The position numbers were made by a program, and so were the translations under genes. A model generated the notes under the pieces. The model saw only the letters and a program-made list of their open reading frames with translations, was not told the origin of the DNA and did not search any database. Below are positions 55,301 through 56,556 of a stretch of DNA of 64,000 nucleotides, piece by piece. Each line of letters begins with the position of its first letter. Positions within the stretch are counted from its first letter, which is position 1. The DNA is taken from NCBI RefSeq assembly GCF_029784135.1, contig NC_073744.1, positions 12,919,929 to 12,983,928 of the forward strand, given 5' to 3'. Source of the stretch: Toxorhynchites rutilus septentrionalis (lineage: Eukaryota > Arthropoda > Insecta > Diptera > Culicidae).

Positions 55301-55419
55301 TTAAGAAGTCTGGTAGCGTGCAAGCAATATGCAACCGGTTTCGGAAGAGTAACGAGCGAAACGAAGAGCTGAAGAAAAGTAGGAGTTTAGGATACCTTGA
55401 GCCAGACTCAAAAGGGTAA
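3747..55419 (+). CDS. Host gene: large Ser-rich scaffold-like protein, 11 coding exons (join)
   Basis: The exons join to 5955 nt (1984 codons plus stop) with no internal stop, and every intron has GT..AG borders with matching phase. The ATG at 3747 sits in TTGCCATGG, a good eukaryotic start context. Visible features: a Leu-rich coiled coil at residues 153-197; the basic motif [12 protein letters not shown] at 296-307 and a relative, [16 protein letters not shown], at 438-453; a coiled coil at about 697-730; and four F-x2-[KR]-x2-E-W motifs beginning at F719, F770, F837 and F932. A conserved-looking block, [19 protein letters not shown], begins at 928. The long last exon is Ser/Arg/Lys-rich. 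No enzyme fold or membrane span was seen. From memory only, parts resemble Drosophila SKIP (CG31163); this is unverified. Alternative exons inside the 33.5-kb intron 4 cannot be excluded. Confidence 0.85.
4343..4476 (+). repeat. Left copy of a direct repeat bounding the intron 1 insertion block
   Basis: The first ~135 bp of intron 1 (GTGAGATTGCGTTCAAATTG through GTAGTAAAGGATGAAGGAATA to AGGTAGTGCTTAGGGTGA) recur at 12963-13044 plus 14343-14396. The right copy is interrupted by ITmD37E at a TA. All elements between about 4580 and 12953 lie between the two copies. Confidence 0.8.
4580..4685. mobile_element. 106-bp palindromic MITE with CATAG target duplication
   Basis: Ends GGCCTGATCA and TGATCAGGCC; the inverted arms extend about 42 bp (GTGAAGTGACG against CGTCACTTC). 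CATAG flanks both sides (4575-4579 and 4686-4690), consistent with a 5-bp duplication. It lies at the edge of the decayed gypsy integrase segment. Confidence 0.75.
4691..5269 (-). pseudogene. Ty3/gypsy-like integrase C-terminal remnant
   Basis: Minus-strand reading, in two frames, resembles the end of a gypsy-type integrase core: EFDNRPQF, then [17 protein letters not shown], then a basic tail with the [18 protein letters not shown] segment. A frameshift separates the parts. It is the downstream continuation of the pol fragment at 6741-7310; the Tc1 element at 5272-6738 splits them. Not functional. Confidence 0.65.
5272..6738 (-). mobile_element. Tc1-like transposon T1 inserted in gypsy integrase
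   Basis: Inverted ends CACTCTGTCCAACTTCTATA (5272) and TATAGAAGTTGGACAGAGTG (to 6738), flanked by TA (5270-5271, 6739-6740). At 1467 bp it is normal Tc1 size. The flanking sequence on both sides is gypsy pol, so the insertion is later than the gypsy element. Confidence 0.8.
5526..6556 (-). pseudogene. Tc1/Tc3-like transposase remnant of T1
   Basis: Minus strand: an N-terminal HTH piece ([20 protein letters not shown] with [11 protein letters not shown]) at 6317-6556; a middle part with frameshifts; and a C-terminal part [18 protein letters not shown] (5759 downward) carrying the family's D-W-P..N-P-x-E signature. Three or more frame breaks make it inactive. It fits the DD34E Tc1 group by signature, but the spacing cannot be measured across the breaks. 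Confidence 0.65.
6741..7310 (-). pseudogene. Ty3/gypsy-like RNase H end and integrase N-terminal remnant
   Basis: The minus strand reads [16 protein letters not shown], the usual end of gypsy RNase H, then a linker. A degraded zinc-binding region follows ([14 protein letters not shown]), then [13 protein letters not shown], the start of the integrase catalytic core. A frame change lies near 7120. Tc1 element T1 interrupts just after this segment. Confidence 0.65.
7313..7512 (-). mobile_element. tRNA-derived SINE (Feilai-like)
   Basis: On the minus strand a tRNA-like head (about 7505 down to 7433) has an A box, TGGCCGATTGGTTAGCG, and a canonical B box, GGTTCGATTCC. A non-tRNA body follows, ending GGCATAGAAATCTCG. 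The body matches my memory of Aedes/Culex SINEs of the Feilai group. The head lacks a paired acceptor stem, so it is not a tRNA gene. It lies inside gypsy pol. Confidence 0.7.
7514..7690 (-). pseudogene. gypsy-like RT thumb / RNase H start remnant
   Basis: The minus strand reads [10 protein letters not shown], typical of the segment after the RT catalytic motif, and further on [17 protein letters not shown], typical of the RT-RNase H junction. It is the downstream half of the RT at 11564-12076; the LTR retrotransposon at 7695-11559 separates the halves. Confidence 0.6.
7695..7887 (-). repeat. 3' LTR of the nested LTR element
   Basis: Shares GATCCCGTTCTCGACGATGG, ATGTCATTGGCTATAGATG and TTTCCAGGACTCT with 11316-11559, but lacks about 50 bp in the middle. 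The adjacent AGTAGAAGGATGA (minus strand) may be the polypurine tract. Confidence 0.65.
7918..9225 (+). mobile_element. Hairpin-ended dispersed repeat, copy A
   Basis: Opens with a perfect 9-bp hairpin (7918-7938: arm GGTTATATC, loop TAC, arm GATATAACC), then TTGACGTGGGACTA. Closes with TTCCGGTTAGACGTAGTCCC and ACGTCAAAAAC. The outer motif TTGACGTAGGACTA is thus in inverted orientation near the two ends. The last ~250 bp match the end of copy C (CTATCAATTGATGCAAA; AGAAATG.TCGAGTTATAA). No protein is encoded. It lies inside the nested LTR element. Confidence 0.6.
8645..8955 (+). repeat. ~100-bp minisatellite in copy A
   Basis: About three diverged units share TTTGCAATGCCGATTTCCCC, TTGGTTTTGA and TTAGGGAACACATTTC. 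The same unit occurs twice in copy B (16670-16830), so it belongs to the family rather than to the locus. Confidence 0.7.
9644..9802. mobile_element. 159-bp MITE, TTA target duplication (PIF/Harbinger-like)
   Basis: Ends GAGCCTTCGTAGACTGCAGA and, inverted, GAGCCCCCGCAGACTGAATA. TTA flanks both sides (9641-9643, 9803-9805). A 3-bp TTA/TAA duplication is characteristic of PIF/Harbinger. Confidence 0.65.
9939..10142 (-). pseudogene. LTR-element integrase zinc-binding remnant
   Basis: Minus strand: [18 protein letters not shown], then [13 protein letters not shown], the H-H-C part of the HHCC domain at the N-terminus of retroelement integrases. It is short and isolated, and belongs to the nested LTR element by position. 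Confidence 0.6.
10785..11080. repeat. 71-bp minisatellite in the nested LTR element
   Basis: Units start near 10790, 10861, 10932 and 11003 (exact 71-bp spacing for the last three), sharing ACGGATTTCTC, GGACTCGCTTT and TTCGGATTTCTCCGGCCTCG. A looser repetition of TTGGACTCG/AGCGATACGATTT extends left to about 10540. It lies just inside the 5' LTR, in what would be leader or gag. Confidence 0.75.
11293..11311 (-). promoter_or_regulatory. Primer-binding-site-like sequence
   Basis: Minus strand TGGCGCAGCAGGTAGGATC, starting 4 nt inside the 5' LTR. It begins with TGG, as required to pair with a tRNA CCA end. It resembles, from memory, the sites of gypsy-group elements. It fixes the element's orientation. 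Confidence 0.5.
11316..11559 (-). repeat. 5' LTR of the nested LTR element
   Basis: Longer copy of the terminal repeat (244 bp), with an extra ~50 bp relative to 7695-7887. In the element's orientation it runs AGAGTCC..GCAGT, an AG..GT type of end as in some gypsy-group LTRs rather than TG..CA. Confidence 0.6.
11564..12076 (-). pseudogene. Ty3/gypsy-like reverse transcriptase remnant
   Basis: Minus strand: [34 protein letters not shown] (RT motif region 2-3), [12 protein letters not shown] and [11 protein letters not shown], the catalytic D-D. A frameshift near 11715 and small deletions break it. It continues at 7514-7690 beyond the nested LTR element. Confidence 0.75.
12130..12550 (-). pseudogene. 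gypsy-like protease / RT-proximal remnant
   Basis: Minus strand: [20 protein letters not shown], then [15 protein letters not shown], similar to the region between gag/protease and RT in gypsy elements; a Pro/Ala-rich tract lies upstream. Placed by adjacency to the RT. The element's 5' LTR was not recognised. Confidence 0.4.
12633..12953. mobile_element. 321-bp MITE, TTA target duplication
   Basis: Ends TGGCGGGTTTACATTAG and, inverted, GGGTGGGTTTAGACTAG; TTA flanks both sides (12630-12632, 12954-12956). The interior repeats TTCACGTAAA, GAATAAATTCA and GTGTAAACG motifs. PIF/Harbinger-like by target size. Confidence 0.65.
13045..14342 (-). mobile_element. ITmD37E (DD37E) transposon, copy 1, apparently intact
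   Basis: 1298 bp with perfect 49-bp inverted ends (AAGGGTGTGTCACATCAAAT onward) and flanking TA (13043-13044, 14343-14344). It encodes an uninterrupted 338-aa transposase. The paralogous empty site at 4421-4440 shows the pre-insertion sequence. It lies 89 bp upstream of host exon 2. Confidence 0.9.
13173..14189 (-). CDS. ITmD37E transposase, 338 aa
   Basis: Cuts and pastes its own element at TA sites. HTH region: [20 protein letters not shown] (23-42), with a second helical domain at about 65-110. Catalytic triad: D148 in MDDETY, D241 in [11 protein letters not shown] and E279 in RPIEKYW. There are 37 residues between D241 and E279, the spacing that defines the DD37E group described from mosquitoes. 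The length is normal (~340 aa) and there is no stop or frameshift. ATG at 14189 gives [13 protein letters not shown]. Whether it is active cannot be judged from sequence; the closely similar copy at 41284 suggests recent movement. Confidence 0.9.
   Translation of the reverse strand: MSSNEKERRELILCTHFENPELSHRDIGKMLGIVQSTVSRVLKRYFENLTIDRKVNNGKNGCSVSEKDHKRVVKQFRRDPRSSVRDVANKLNLSSSFVQRTNQREGLRTYKVQKAPNRDERQNMVGKTRTRKLYTEMLTKTHCLGMDDETYVKADFRQLPDLLFFSAEDKFSVPEEIRIQKLSKFAKKYMVWQAICSCGKRSAPFVMTGTVNGQVYLKECLQKRLLPLLKQHEGPTIFWPDLASCHYSKDVLEWYEANGVTFVPKEMNPPNAPELRPIEKYWAIMKQALRKNPKVVKSEADFKRKWISVQKKLQPDVVQNLMDGVKRKVRAYGLGLEV
14432..14592 (+). CDS. Host gene exon 2 (residues 198-251)
   Basis: Acceptor TTTAAAG before 14432; donor GTGACA at 14593; phase 0 in, phase 2 out. 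It encodes an acidic Gln/Asn-rich helix ([20 protein letters not shown]). It begins only 89 bp beyond the end of the ITmD37E transposon. Confidence 0.8.
14656..14898 (+). CDS. Host gene exon 3 (residues 251-332)
   Basis: Acceptor TATTTTACAG; donor GTAAGT. Contains the basic aromatic motif [12 protein letters not shown] (296-307), repeated in variant form in exon 6. Intron 2 is only 63 bp. Confidence 0.9.
14954..15132 (+). CDS. Host gene exon 4 (residues 332-392)
   Basis: Acceptor CGTTTACAG; donor GTGAGT at 15133. Ser/Gly-rich, followed by an acidic stretch ([13 protein letters not shown]). Intron 3 is 55 bp; the next intron is 33.5 kb. Confidence 0.85.
15427..15591. mobile_element. 165-bp TA-flanked MITE
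   Basis: Near-perfect inverted ends of about 24 bp (CAGGTCGGACTCGATTATAT..), with TA at 15425-15426 and 15592-15593. Non-coding; a Tc1/mariner-type (pogo-like) MITE by ends and target. It sits 294 bp into intron 4. Confidence 0.75.
16151..17125 (+). mobile_element. Hairpin-ended dispersed repeat, copy B
   Basis: Opens with a hairpin at 16151-16171 (arm GGTTGTGTC, loop CGA, arm GACACGACC; one G-T pair), then GTTGACGTAGGATTCC. Closes with CCCGAAAGACGTAATCCTAC and GTCAAAAAC. It contains two minisatellite units shared with copy A, and about 55 bp (16452-16505) matching the start of the I-like LINE 3' UTR at 32482. No protein. It sits inside T2, so its borders are reasonably constrained, though no target duplication was identified. 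Confidence 0.6.
16670..16830 (+). repeat. ~100-bp minisatellite in copy B
   Basis: Two units beginning TTTGCAATGCCGATTTCCCC and running through GCAGCTTGGTTTTGATGTCT and GTTAGGGAACACATTTCGGT. They are nearly identical to each other and close to the units in copy A. Confidence 0.75.
17277..18061 (-). pseudogene. Tc1-like transposase remnant of T2
   Basis: Minus strand: HTH part [20 protein letters not shown] (18061 downward), a stop plus frame change at about 17834, then [20 protein letters not shown] (first catalytic D), [20 protein letters not shown] and [19 protein letters not shown] (last catalytic E). The second Asp region is degraded. Inactive. Confidence 0.75.
18437..19540. other. Intronic stretch, no gene recognised
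   Basis: Moderately GC-balanced for this window. Two similar short phrases, GTTTAGCTGGCCAGCGA (18711) and TTTAGCTGGCTAGCGAG (18769), form a local imperfect direct repeat. No coding region or element ends seen. Confidence 0.4.
19549..20660 (-). mobile_element. Probable hairpin-family repeat, copy E (degraded)
   Basis: The left border has TTAGACGTAGGACTACGTCT (the family's closing motif, inverted). Near the right border, TAGTTCGGATC and CCACAGTCCTACGTCAAAC, with GTCCGTGTCCC beyond, match the family's opening motif on the minus strand. The hairpin itself is no longer paired. The interior is AT-rich with no gene. Less certain than copies A-C. Confidence 0.35.
20528..20543 (+). repeat. Histone 3' stem-loop-like sequence (degraded)
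   Basis: GGCCCTTTTCAGGACT: four Watson-Crick pairs and one wobble around loop TTTC, close to the metazoan histone mRNA stem-loop consensus. No histone reading frame was found beside it. It lies about 120 bp from the copy E opening. Confidence 0.3.
20666..22407. other. Intronic stretch, no gene recognised
   Basis: AT-rich with A/T runs (20760, 20930, 21290). No coding region longer than chance, no inverted ends and no RNA gene seen. Confidence 0.4.
22408..22870 (+). repeat. Two adjacent CTAGCTGACCCGGCGAAC-type retroelement tails
   Basis: One tail starts ACTAGCTGACCCGGCGAAC (22409) and ends TTTTTATATATAGAGAT (22660). A second starts ACTAGCTGACTCGGAAAACG (22670). Between them, GACTGTTCAAATCCGTTGC and TCGTGAGGAACGGACAC are shared with the tandem array at 33856-35327. 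They resemble common insect LINE 3' ends (RTE-like), but the clade is not established. Confidence 0.5.
22871..25520. other. Intronic stretch, no gene recognised
   Basis: AT-rich; scattered phrases shared with other intron parts (GTTTGCAGTTGAA at 24620 and 29065). A slightly GC-richer patch lies at 23810-23960. No supported gene or element. Confidence 0.4.
25696..25711 (-). terminator. Histone mRNA 3' stem-loop (perfect)
   Basis: Minus strand GGTTCTTTTCAGAACC: a perfect 6-bp stem with TTTC loop, the canonical 3' processing element of replication-dependent histone mRNAs. It lies about 260 bp beyond the end of the H2A-like reading at 25970, in the same orientation. Confidence 0.75.
25970..26215 (-). 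pseudogene. Histone H2A pseudogene 1
   Basis: Minus strand: [25 protein letters not shown], stop, LLRKGN, stop, [17 protein letters not shown], then after a +1 shift [17 protein letters not shown]. This covers roughly residues 4-90 of canonical H2A (125-130 aa), with two stops and one frameshift; the C-terminus is not recognisable. The sequence follows canonical H2A rather than the H2A.Z variant. Promoter-like DNA upstream and a stem-loop downstream show DNA-level duplication rather than retroposition. Confidence 0.85.
26286..26292 (-). promoter_or_regulatory. TATA box of H2A pseudogene 1
   Basis: Minus strand GAGTATAAAACACGCG, about 70 bp upstream of the former H2A start codon. This is the usual position for a histone promoter; its retention argues against a processed pseudogene. 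Confidence 0.5.
26453..26468 (+). terminator. Histone mRNA stem-loop-like sequence, plus strand
   Basis: GGTCCTTTTCAGGATC, one stem mismatch, followed by ACAAAA as in many histone 3' ends. Its orientation is opposite to the H2A pseudogenes, so it probably comes from a different, convergent histone gene whose coding part is lost. Confidence 0.55.
27044..27059 (-). terminator. Histone mRNA stem-loop of H2A pseudogene 2
   Basis: Minus strand GGCGCTTTTCAGGGCC: five of six stem pairs, TTTC loop. It lies about 215 bp past the end of the second H2A reading, the same arrangement as the first unit. Confidence 0.65.
27275..27502 (-). pseudogene. Histone H2A pseudogene 2
   Basis: ATG at 27502-27500 reads [20 protein letters not shown], then a deletion removes the segment around [15 protein letters not shown]. 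In other frames [15 protein letters not shown] and [20 protein letters not shown] follow, with two stops. It is a separate, differently damaged copy from pseudogene 1. A TATA-like CTATAATAC lies about 85 bp upstream on the minus strand (~27590). Confidence 0.85.
28236..29690. other. AT-rich intronic stretch, no gene recognised
   Basis: Many T/A runs up to 28870. A 62-codon frame at 29531-29719 ([13 protein letters not shown]..) is too short and unsupported to call. It is split from any continuation by the LINE inserted at 29704. Confidence 0.4.
29704..32872 (+). mobile_element. I-like LINE, 5'-truncated, with 13-bp target duplication
   Basis: ATATGCTCATATT occurs at 29691-29703 and again at 32873-32885, directly after the poly(A) tail (about 18 A, with AATAAA at 32840). 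The element starts inside its ORF2, just before the PWWDSQC motif, so the endonuclease was lost at insertion. The 3' UTR is about 380 bp. RNase H after RT places it in the I/LOA group of LINEs. Confidence 0.9.
29706..32492 (+). CDS. I-like LINE ORF2 fragment: reverse transcriptase, RNase H, zinc-binding tail
   Basis: Open for ~928 codons without stop. Order: [15 protein letters not shown] (linker); RT with [45 protein letters not shown] and the catalytic box LRQLADDG (LADD where most LINEs have YADD); thumb with [10 protein letters not shown]. Then RNase [26 protein letters not shown] and [18 protein letters not shown], in which Asn replaces the usual fourth Asp. The tail [17 protein letters not shown] is a CCHC-like motif. 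The endonuclease is missing by truncation, so it cannot act alone. Any methionine used as start would lie in flanking DNA. Confidence 0.9.
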   Translation, partial: PWWDSQCSKLYQDKSNAFKAFRKRGTIKNFQTYLDLENQFKNLIKGKKRAYWRNFVGGLSRETSMKKLWKVARNMRNLSSSNESEEYSHRWIFNFARKVCPDSVPVQKIVRDISQDRCDLDSEFSMVEFSLALLSCNNSAPGTDRIKFNLLKNLPDVAKHRLLILFNRFLEHNIVPDDWRQVRIIAIQKPGKPASDFNSYRPIAMLSCIRKLLEKMILFRLDHWVETNGLLSDTQYGFRRGKGTNDCLALLSSEIQMAYAEKKQMASVFLDIKGAFDSVSIEALSDKLHSRGLPPLLNNMLYNLLCEKQLNFSHGDSTVNRVSYMGLPQGSCLSPLLYNFYVSDIDNCLTQNCSLRQLADDGVVSVVGSNESDLQGPLQDTLNNFSTWAIGLGIEFSTEKTEMVVFSRKHRPAKPKLQLLGKPITHAMSFKYLGVWFDSKCTWGAHIRYLSKKCQQRINFLRTITGTWWGAHPEDLIMLYRTTILSVMEYGSFCFQSAAKIHLIKLERIQYLCLRIALGCMPSTHTMSLEVLAGVLPLKDRFNLLSLRFLIRCKVMNPLVIGNFEQLIELNFHSGFMSSYHEFISMQVDPSSYTPNRVCFPDYINSSVHFDLFMKEKIHGIPDYHRSGIVPTIFNAKYGRVNCDNMYFTDGSSMNESTGFGVFNEIFSTSHSLQNPCSVYIAELAAIHWALDSVASRPVEHYYIVTDSLSSVEAIRSVRPEKHSPYFLERIRENLSALTRRCYVITFVWVPSHCSIPGNERANSLAKVGAIEGDIYQRQIAFNEFYSLVRKNTIANWQRKWNEDELGRWLHSIIPKVSLKPWFKSLDLSRDFIRTFSRLMSNHCSLDALLFRFNLADGNICACGQGYHDIEHVVWSCEEYLVARSNLENSLLARGRQPNVPVRDVLARLDLDYMSQIYVFLKAIDLRV
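32886..33289. other. AT-rich intronic stretch
   Basis: Continuation of the pre-insertion DNA right of the LINE. No gene or element ends recognised. Confidence 0.35.
33290..33484 (+). repeat. LINE-like 3' tail ending in TATATATAGAT
   Basis: Contains ATCACAATCGGTAGAGCCGT, GGAGGACTTCGACCAC and GTGACACGAGATTTTTATAT, a stereotyped ending seen widely in insect genomes. The body is lost. Confidence 0.45.
33485..33850. repeat. Dispersed repeat shared with 59580-59960
   Basis: AAAATGGCCATGTC, GCATGAAACGTCGAGATCTG and TCATCTCG.AAACAAATTTT recur in diverged form at 59580-59960. Non-coding; type unknown. Confidence 0.5.
34077..35018 (+). mobile_element. mariner-like element, internally deleted
   Basis: 942 bp, ends CAGGGTTTTCCA and TGGAAAACCCTG, TA on both sides (34075-34076, 35019-35020). 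It is inserted in the middle unit of the tandem array; the third unit (GGCATATAAACCTGACG) is a paralogous empty site. Confidence 0.85.
34190..34913 (+). pseudogene. mariner-like transposase with core deletion
   Basis: The N-terminal 150 codons ([20 protein letters not shown]; paired-type HTH with [37 protein letters not shown]) are open to 34665. The frame then shifts directly into the C-terminal part [20 protein letters not shown] and [18 protein letters not shown] (to 34913). The region with the first two catalytic Asp residues is missing; D of PLDFFLWGY is the remaining one. The junction ATAATTTCACG suggests deletion at short ATTTC homology. Confidence 0.85.
35544..35660 (+). mobile_element. 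tRNA-derived SINE head
   Basis: A box TGGCTGTGTGGATAGCG and B box GGTTCGATCCC spaced as in a tRNA, followed by an unrelated T-rich tail. The acceptor stem is absent, so it is not a tRNA gene. Its family differs from the SINE at 7313. Confidence 0.6.
35790..38180 (+). promoter_or_regulatory. CpG-rich, element-poor stretch: possible alternative promoter of the host gene
   Basis: Within a TE-filled intron this 2.4 kb carries few recognised repeats and several CpG-rich patches (CCCCGCGCACACGTTCGCTC at 35882; CGCGATACCCGCGCCCCGCG at 37548; GCGCGCGCGAGCG at 37960). An ATG at 38120 opens [10 protein letters not shown] and runs into a GTGAGT donor (38150), phase 0, which would fit exon 6 or exon 8 but not exon 5. 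No transcript evidence is available. Confidence 0.25.
38019..38035. repeat. (TG)n microsatellite
   Basis: About eight TG dinucleotides within TTTGTGTGTG..TGTTTG. Confidence 0.9.
38490..40285. repeat. TCAGGAAAAATCAGG-type repeat split by a Jockey-like LINE
   Basis: The left part (38490-38562: GCTTGCCAACTATAATTTTG, AAAATCAGGGAGAATG, AAATCAGGATAAATCAGGAT) and right part (40168-40280: AAAAATCAGGAAAAATCAGG, AAATCCTGAAAAATCAGGAA, GGTTGGCATC) share the TCAGG phrase. TGCCAAC near the left edge and GTTGGCA near the right edge are inverted, suggesting one old element opened by the LINE between them. Confidence 0.45.
38681..40119 (-). pseudogene. Jockey-like LINE remnant (reverse transcriptase)
   Basis: Minus strand, several frames: [16 protein letters not shown] (40119 downward), [20 protein letters not shown], a region reading [14 protein letters not shown] (39540-39480), then [38 protein letters not shown], the catalytic box HFADDFAL and [16 protein letters not shown] (to 38681). 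The order and motifs fit the Jockey clade. It is 5'-truncated, lacks the expected thumb/C-terminus and has at least three frame breaks. Confidence 0.8.
41284..42580 (-). mobile_element. ITmD37E (DD37E) transposon, copy 2
   Basis: 1297 bp, inverted ends like copy 1 (one mismatch: CACAG against CACGG), TA at 41282-41283 and 42581-42582. It is highly similar to 13045-14342 throughout. It sits in the LINE endonuclease-linker region. Confidence 0.9.
41413..42428 (-). pseudogene. ITmD37E transposase copy 2, frameshifted near its end
   Basis: Reads as copy 1 for 309 of 338 residues: HTH intact, D148, D241 ([11 protein letters not shown]) and E279 all present. A T run at 41493-41499 has seven T where copy 1 has eight, so the last ~28 residues shift and the frame ends at 41454 (324 aa). 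The catalytic core is complete; loss of the native C-terminus probably matters, but this is inference. Confidence 0.85.
43355..43672 (+). repeat. ~315-bp dispersed repeat, copy 1 (also at 50357)
   Basis: Matches 50357-50690 closely (GTAGCGTATGTCAAACCACG, AACTGCGTGAAAAAGCC, GGATATAGTCAGTTAGTCAG). Ends in repeated AGTCAGT motifs. Type unknown. The I-like LINE fragment begins at its right edge. Confidence 0.7.
43674..44624 (+). CDS. RNase H and zinc-binding C-terminus of the truncated I-like ORF2
   Basis: 316 codons, open. RNase H motifs: [29 protein letters not shown] and [20 protein letters not shown], with all four acidic positions kept (unlike the copy at 29706, where the last is Asn). Tail [19 protein letters not shown] and endonuclease are absent. 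The first Met-Arg come from flanking DNA. Confidence 0.85.
   Translation: MRQKIHGIPDHLRSDSIPPIFSAEYGKVRSDKMFFTDGSFINGSTGFGIFNENSSASFKLKDPCSVYVAELGAMYYALGIIETLPIDHYFIFSDSLSSIEAIRSMKVDKRSSYFLTRIRPLLSVLVEKLFKITLAWVPSHCSIPGNEKADSLAKVGALEGTLFERKIAYNECFHIPRQYTLVSWQRMWSGDEFGRWLHTIIPKVSTSAWFKGLNVGRDFIRVISRLMSNNYNLNAHLYRIGLAANNLCDCGDGYHDIEHVVWSCIRFHAARSQLSRALRAQGRQSDIPVRDILGSRDPDLLLHLYLFLRNSDVNVI
43675..45118 (+). mobile_element. I-like LINE, strongly 5'-truncated
   Basis: Begins within the RNase H region and runs through a ~490-bp 3' UTR (GAGTCGAGAAAGACGCACCA; GGTCAGCTGCATCCCAATAG; CTCCCGGCCCCGTTAGGCTG). The last ~370 bp recur inverted at 62535-62916. No poly(A) tail or target duplication was found here. 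It is related to, but a different family from, the LINE at 29704. Confidence 0.75.
45390..45660. repeat. Two ~115-bp tandem units of a common insect repeat
   Basis: CCATTTGCTTCATTAGTTGT, CGGGTTATGCAGAAG and CCCTTAGAGAGGGGGT in the first unit; CAATTTGCTTGATTAGTTCT, CGGGTTATGCAACACC and TTTAGGGAGGAG in the second. Non-coding. Confidence 0.6.
45830..45979 (+). mobile_element. tRNA-derived SINE
   Basis: A box CTGGCGTAGTGGTTAACA and B box GAGTTTAATTC (one change from consensus), then a body with GTGACGAACCAGCCAAAGGC, CTGAAAGTCACTATAATA and a short A run. Similar SINE bodies are common in mosquitoes. Not a tRNA gene: no acceptor stem. Confidence 0.65.
45980..48649. other. Intron 4 end: AT-rich, one hAT-like end, no supported gene
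   Basis: CAGGAGCTCTCAAACTATTT (46294) with AGACCCCTTTT nearby resembles a hAT-type terminal repeat, but no partner end was found. Short minus-strand frames at 47165-47371 (with [16 protein letters not shown]) and 47765-47986 are not recognised and probably chance or old element remnants. Confidence 0.35.
48650..48768 (+). CDS. Host gene exon 5 (residues 392-431)
   Basis: Acceptor CATTTGCAG; donor GTACCA. The split codon with exon 4 gives Thr. Basic, with phosphosite-like RRSKSLDGD. The matching phase (1) across a 33.5-kb intron supports the joint. Confidence 0.8.
48829..49756 (+). CDS. Host gene exon 6 (residues 432-741)
   Basis: Acceptor CACCTCTCAG; donor GTAAGG. Begins [20 protein letters not shown], the second copy of the W-[ST]-KVK motif. 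A long Ser/Pro/Gly-rich disordered region follows, then a coiled coil at 697-730 that contains FDAKQQEW, the first F..EW motif. Confidence 0.9.
49816..49934 (+). CDS. Host gene exon 7 (residues 741-780)
   Basis: Acceptor TTTCTTTTAG; donor GTAAAC. Ends in [15 protein letters not shown] (766-780), the second F..EW motif. Intron 6 is 59 bp. Confidence 0.85.
49955..50345 (-). mobile_element. Partial hairpin-family repeat in intron 7
   Basis: GATGTAGAACTACGTCTTTC at 49960 is the family's closing motif, inverted. The segment at 50245-50345 (GCAAACTTTCAGTAT..CATCGCTTGTTTTTTC..ACGTTTCGGATTGAGCTGTG) matches copy D at 262-355. The opening end is missing; the next repeat begins at 50357. Confidence 0.45.
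50357..50690 (+). repeat. ~315-bp dispersed repeat, copy 2 (also at 43355)
   Basis: Direct-orientation match to 43355-43672, with small indels near the AGTCAGTCAG-rich right end. Confidence 0.7.
50690..51430 (-). pseudogene. Probable LINE ORF1 (gag-like) remnant
   Basis: Minus strand with several breaks: [11 protein letters not shown], then [57 protein letters not shown] and later [14 protein letters not shown]. From memory this order resembles ORF1 of mosquito I-like LINEs, but the CCHC knuckles are not visible. Not functional. Confidence 0.4.
51617..51800 (+). CDS. Host gene exon 8 (residues 781-842)
   Basis: Acceptor GTACGTAG; donor GTAATA, weaker than the others. It encodes [18 protein letters not shown] and then LPEDFQKKL. 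The third F..EW motif is completed by exon 9 across the splice, which supports the joint. Confidence 0.8.
51867..52265 (+). CDS. Host gene exon 9 (residues 842-975)
   Basis: Acceptor ATTTTTCAG; donor GTGAGT. Completes the third motif ([11 protein letters not shown]). It carries the fourth, [16 protein letters not shown] (928-943), followed by [18 protein letters not shown], a low-entropy-free block likely to be a conserved fold or binding segment. Confidence 0.85.
52327..52642 (+). CDS. Host gene exon 10 (residues 975-1080)
   Basis: Acceptor CATTTGCAG; donor GTAAGT. Ser/Pro-rich, then acidic ([13 protein letters not shown]). Phases match both neighbours. Confidence 0.85.
52704..55419 (+). 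CDS. Host gene terminal exon 11 (residues 1080-1984)
   Basis: Acceptor GTGTTTGCAG; stop TAA at 55417. The first 110 residues look helical ([40 protein letters not shown]). The rest is low-complexity, rich in Ser, Arg, Lys and Glu, with many RxxS-type sites. The tail reads [20 protein letters not shown]. Long uninterrupted coding with biased composition argues for a real exon. Confidence 0.92.
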
Positions 55420-55630
55420 TAGTTATGAAGACCTTAAACGCGATAGTATTACATGGAGTCCTCAAGATATAATTTATGAGTTCATAAGCGAATCTGGTGC
55501 AATCAAAAAACTACAGGAAGTGTAATTTTCCTGACATGTTTTGACGCATACTGTCCAAACTGTGACACGAATTCTCGAAACCGAAGTGTTTGTATTATAG
55601 ATCTGAATAAATGTTATATTGACTCAACTA
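55420..55630 (+). terminator. Host gene 3' UTR with poly(A) signal AATAAA (55606-55611)
   Basis: The first canonical AATAAA after the stop codon, 187 bp downstream, in CTGAATAAATGTTATATTG. Cleavage would be expected 10-30 bp later. Confidence 0.6.
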
Positions 55631-56556
55631 TTTCCCAACGGAAACATTGAGAAAATCCCCGTCGAGATAAATGGTATCGAGAAGGATGAATCAATGGGTT
55701 TATCAAGAAGTCAAATAACCTGTAATCGATTACTACTTTCCTCCCGATCACCTGTTTACCTTCTGCAGTACACTGTCAGTCACCGAGAATGCAATCAATG
55801 TCACACTCACCGGTTCACCACAGTGAATAGCAAAACATTTCTAAGCCGATACTAAAAATCGTTATCGTACTCTGTGTTGTCAAGTCTACTATATGTGTGT
55901 CTATCTTTGCGTCACCATCATTACGCGAACCGAAAGTACCCAAATATGGATGACATTAGTTTGCAAAAATTACCATAACCTAGCGCGGACTGACAAATTA
56001 CGGAGCAATTACGGGAATCGTTCATCGAACGGCTCAAAACTATTTCCACATCGTCGGACTTTGACGCACCCAAGCCTTGAGCAAATATTTTTTTTTATCG
56101 TAGAAAAAATAACGCGTTTACTGCTGGCTGGGGCTTCGTGTCCTATCTACTGCCGAGAAGCCGAGATAAGATAGCAAATCGAACGTCTTCATTCTCGTCT
56201 GCATTCCCACCACCACCACCACCTTTTGCTCGGGCTGCCGAGTCCCGAGTACGTATTTGTTTCGATGTTTGTTTGACGTAAACCCTGCGGTCAGTCAAGT
56301 ACTGGAGACTATTTTTTTCTCTCTCCCATGACAGAGACGATCGGAGGGAAAGGAACTGATTGGAAGATTTCGGTGTTTCTTTTGGTTTCTAGAAAAAAAT
56401 TAATCGCGTGGAACTTAACATGCTTATCTGTAGCGGTTGGTGGATTAGGCAACGTTTTTCTCATTATTTTTATAGATTAACGAATCGAAGGTGAATTTAG
56501 AATTTTGGAATTATCTGTCTCCGATCGATCAGGTTTGTCGATATTTGTGTTACTAA
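55631..56556. other. Intergenic, with a (CCA)5 run
   Basis: No gene recognised. A short CCA trinucleotide run lies at 56207-56222. The sequence resembles unique DNA more than repeat. Confidence 0.4.
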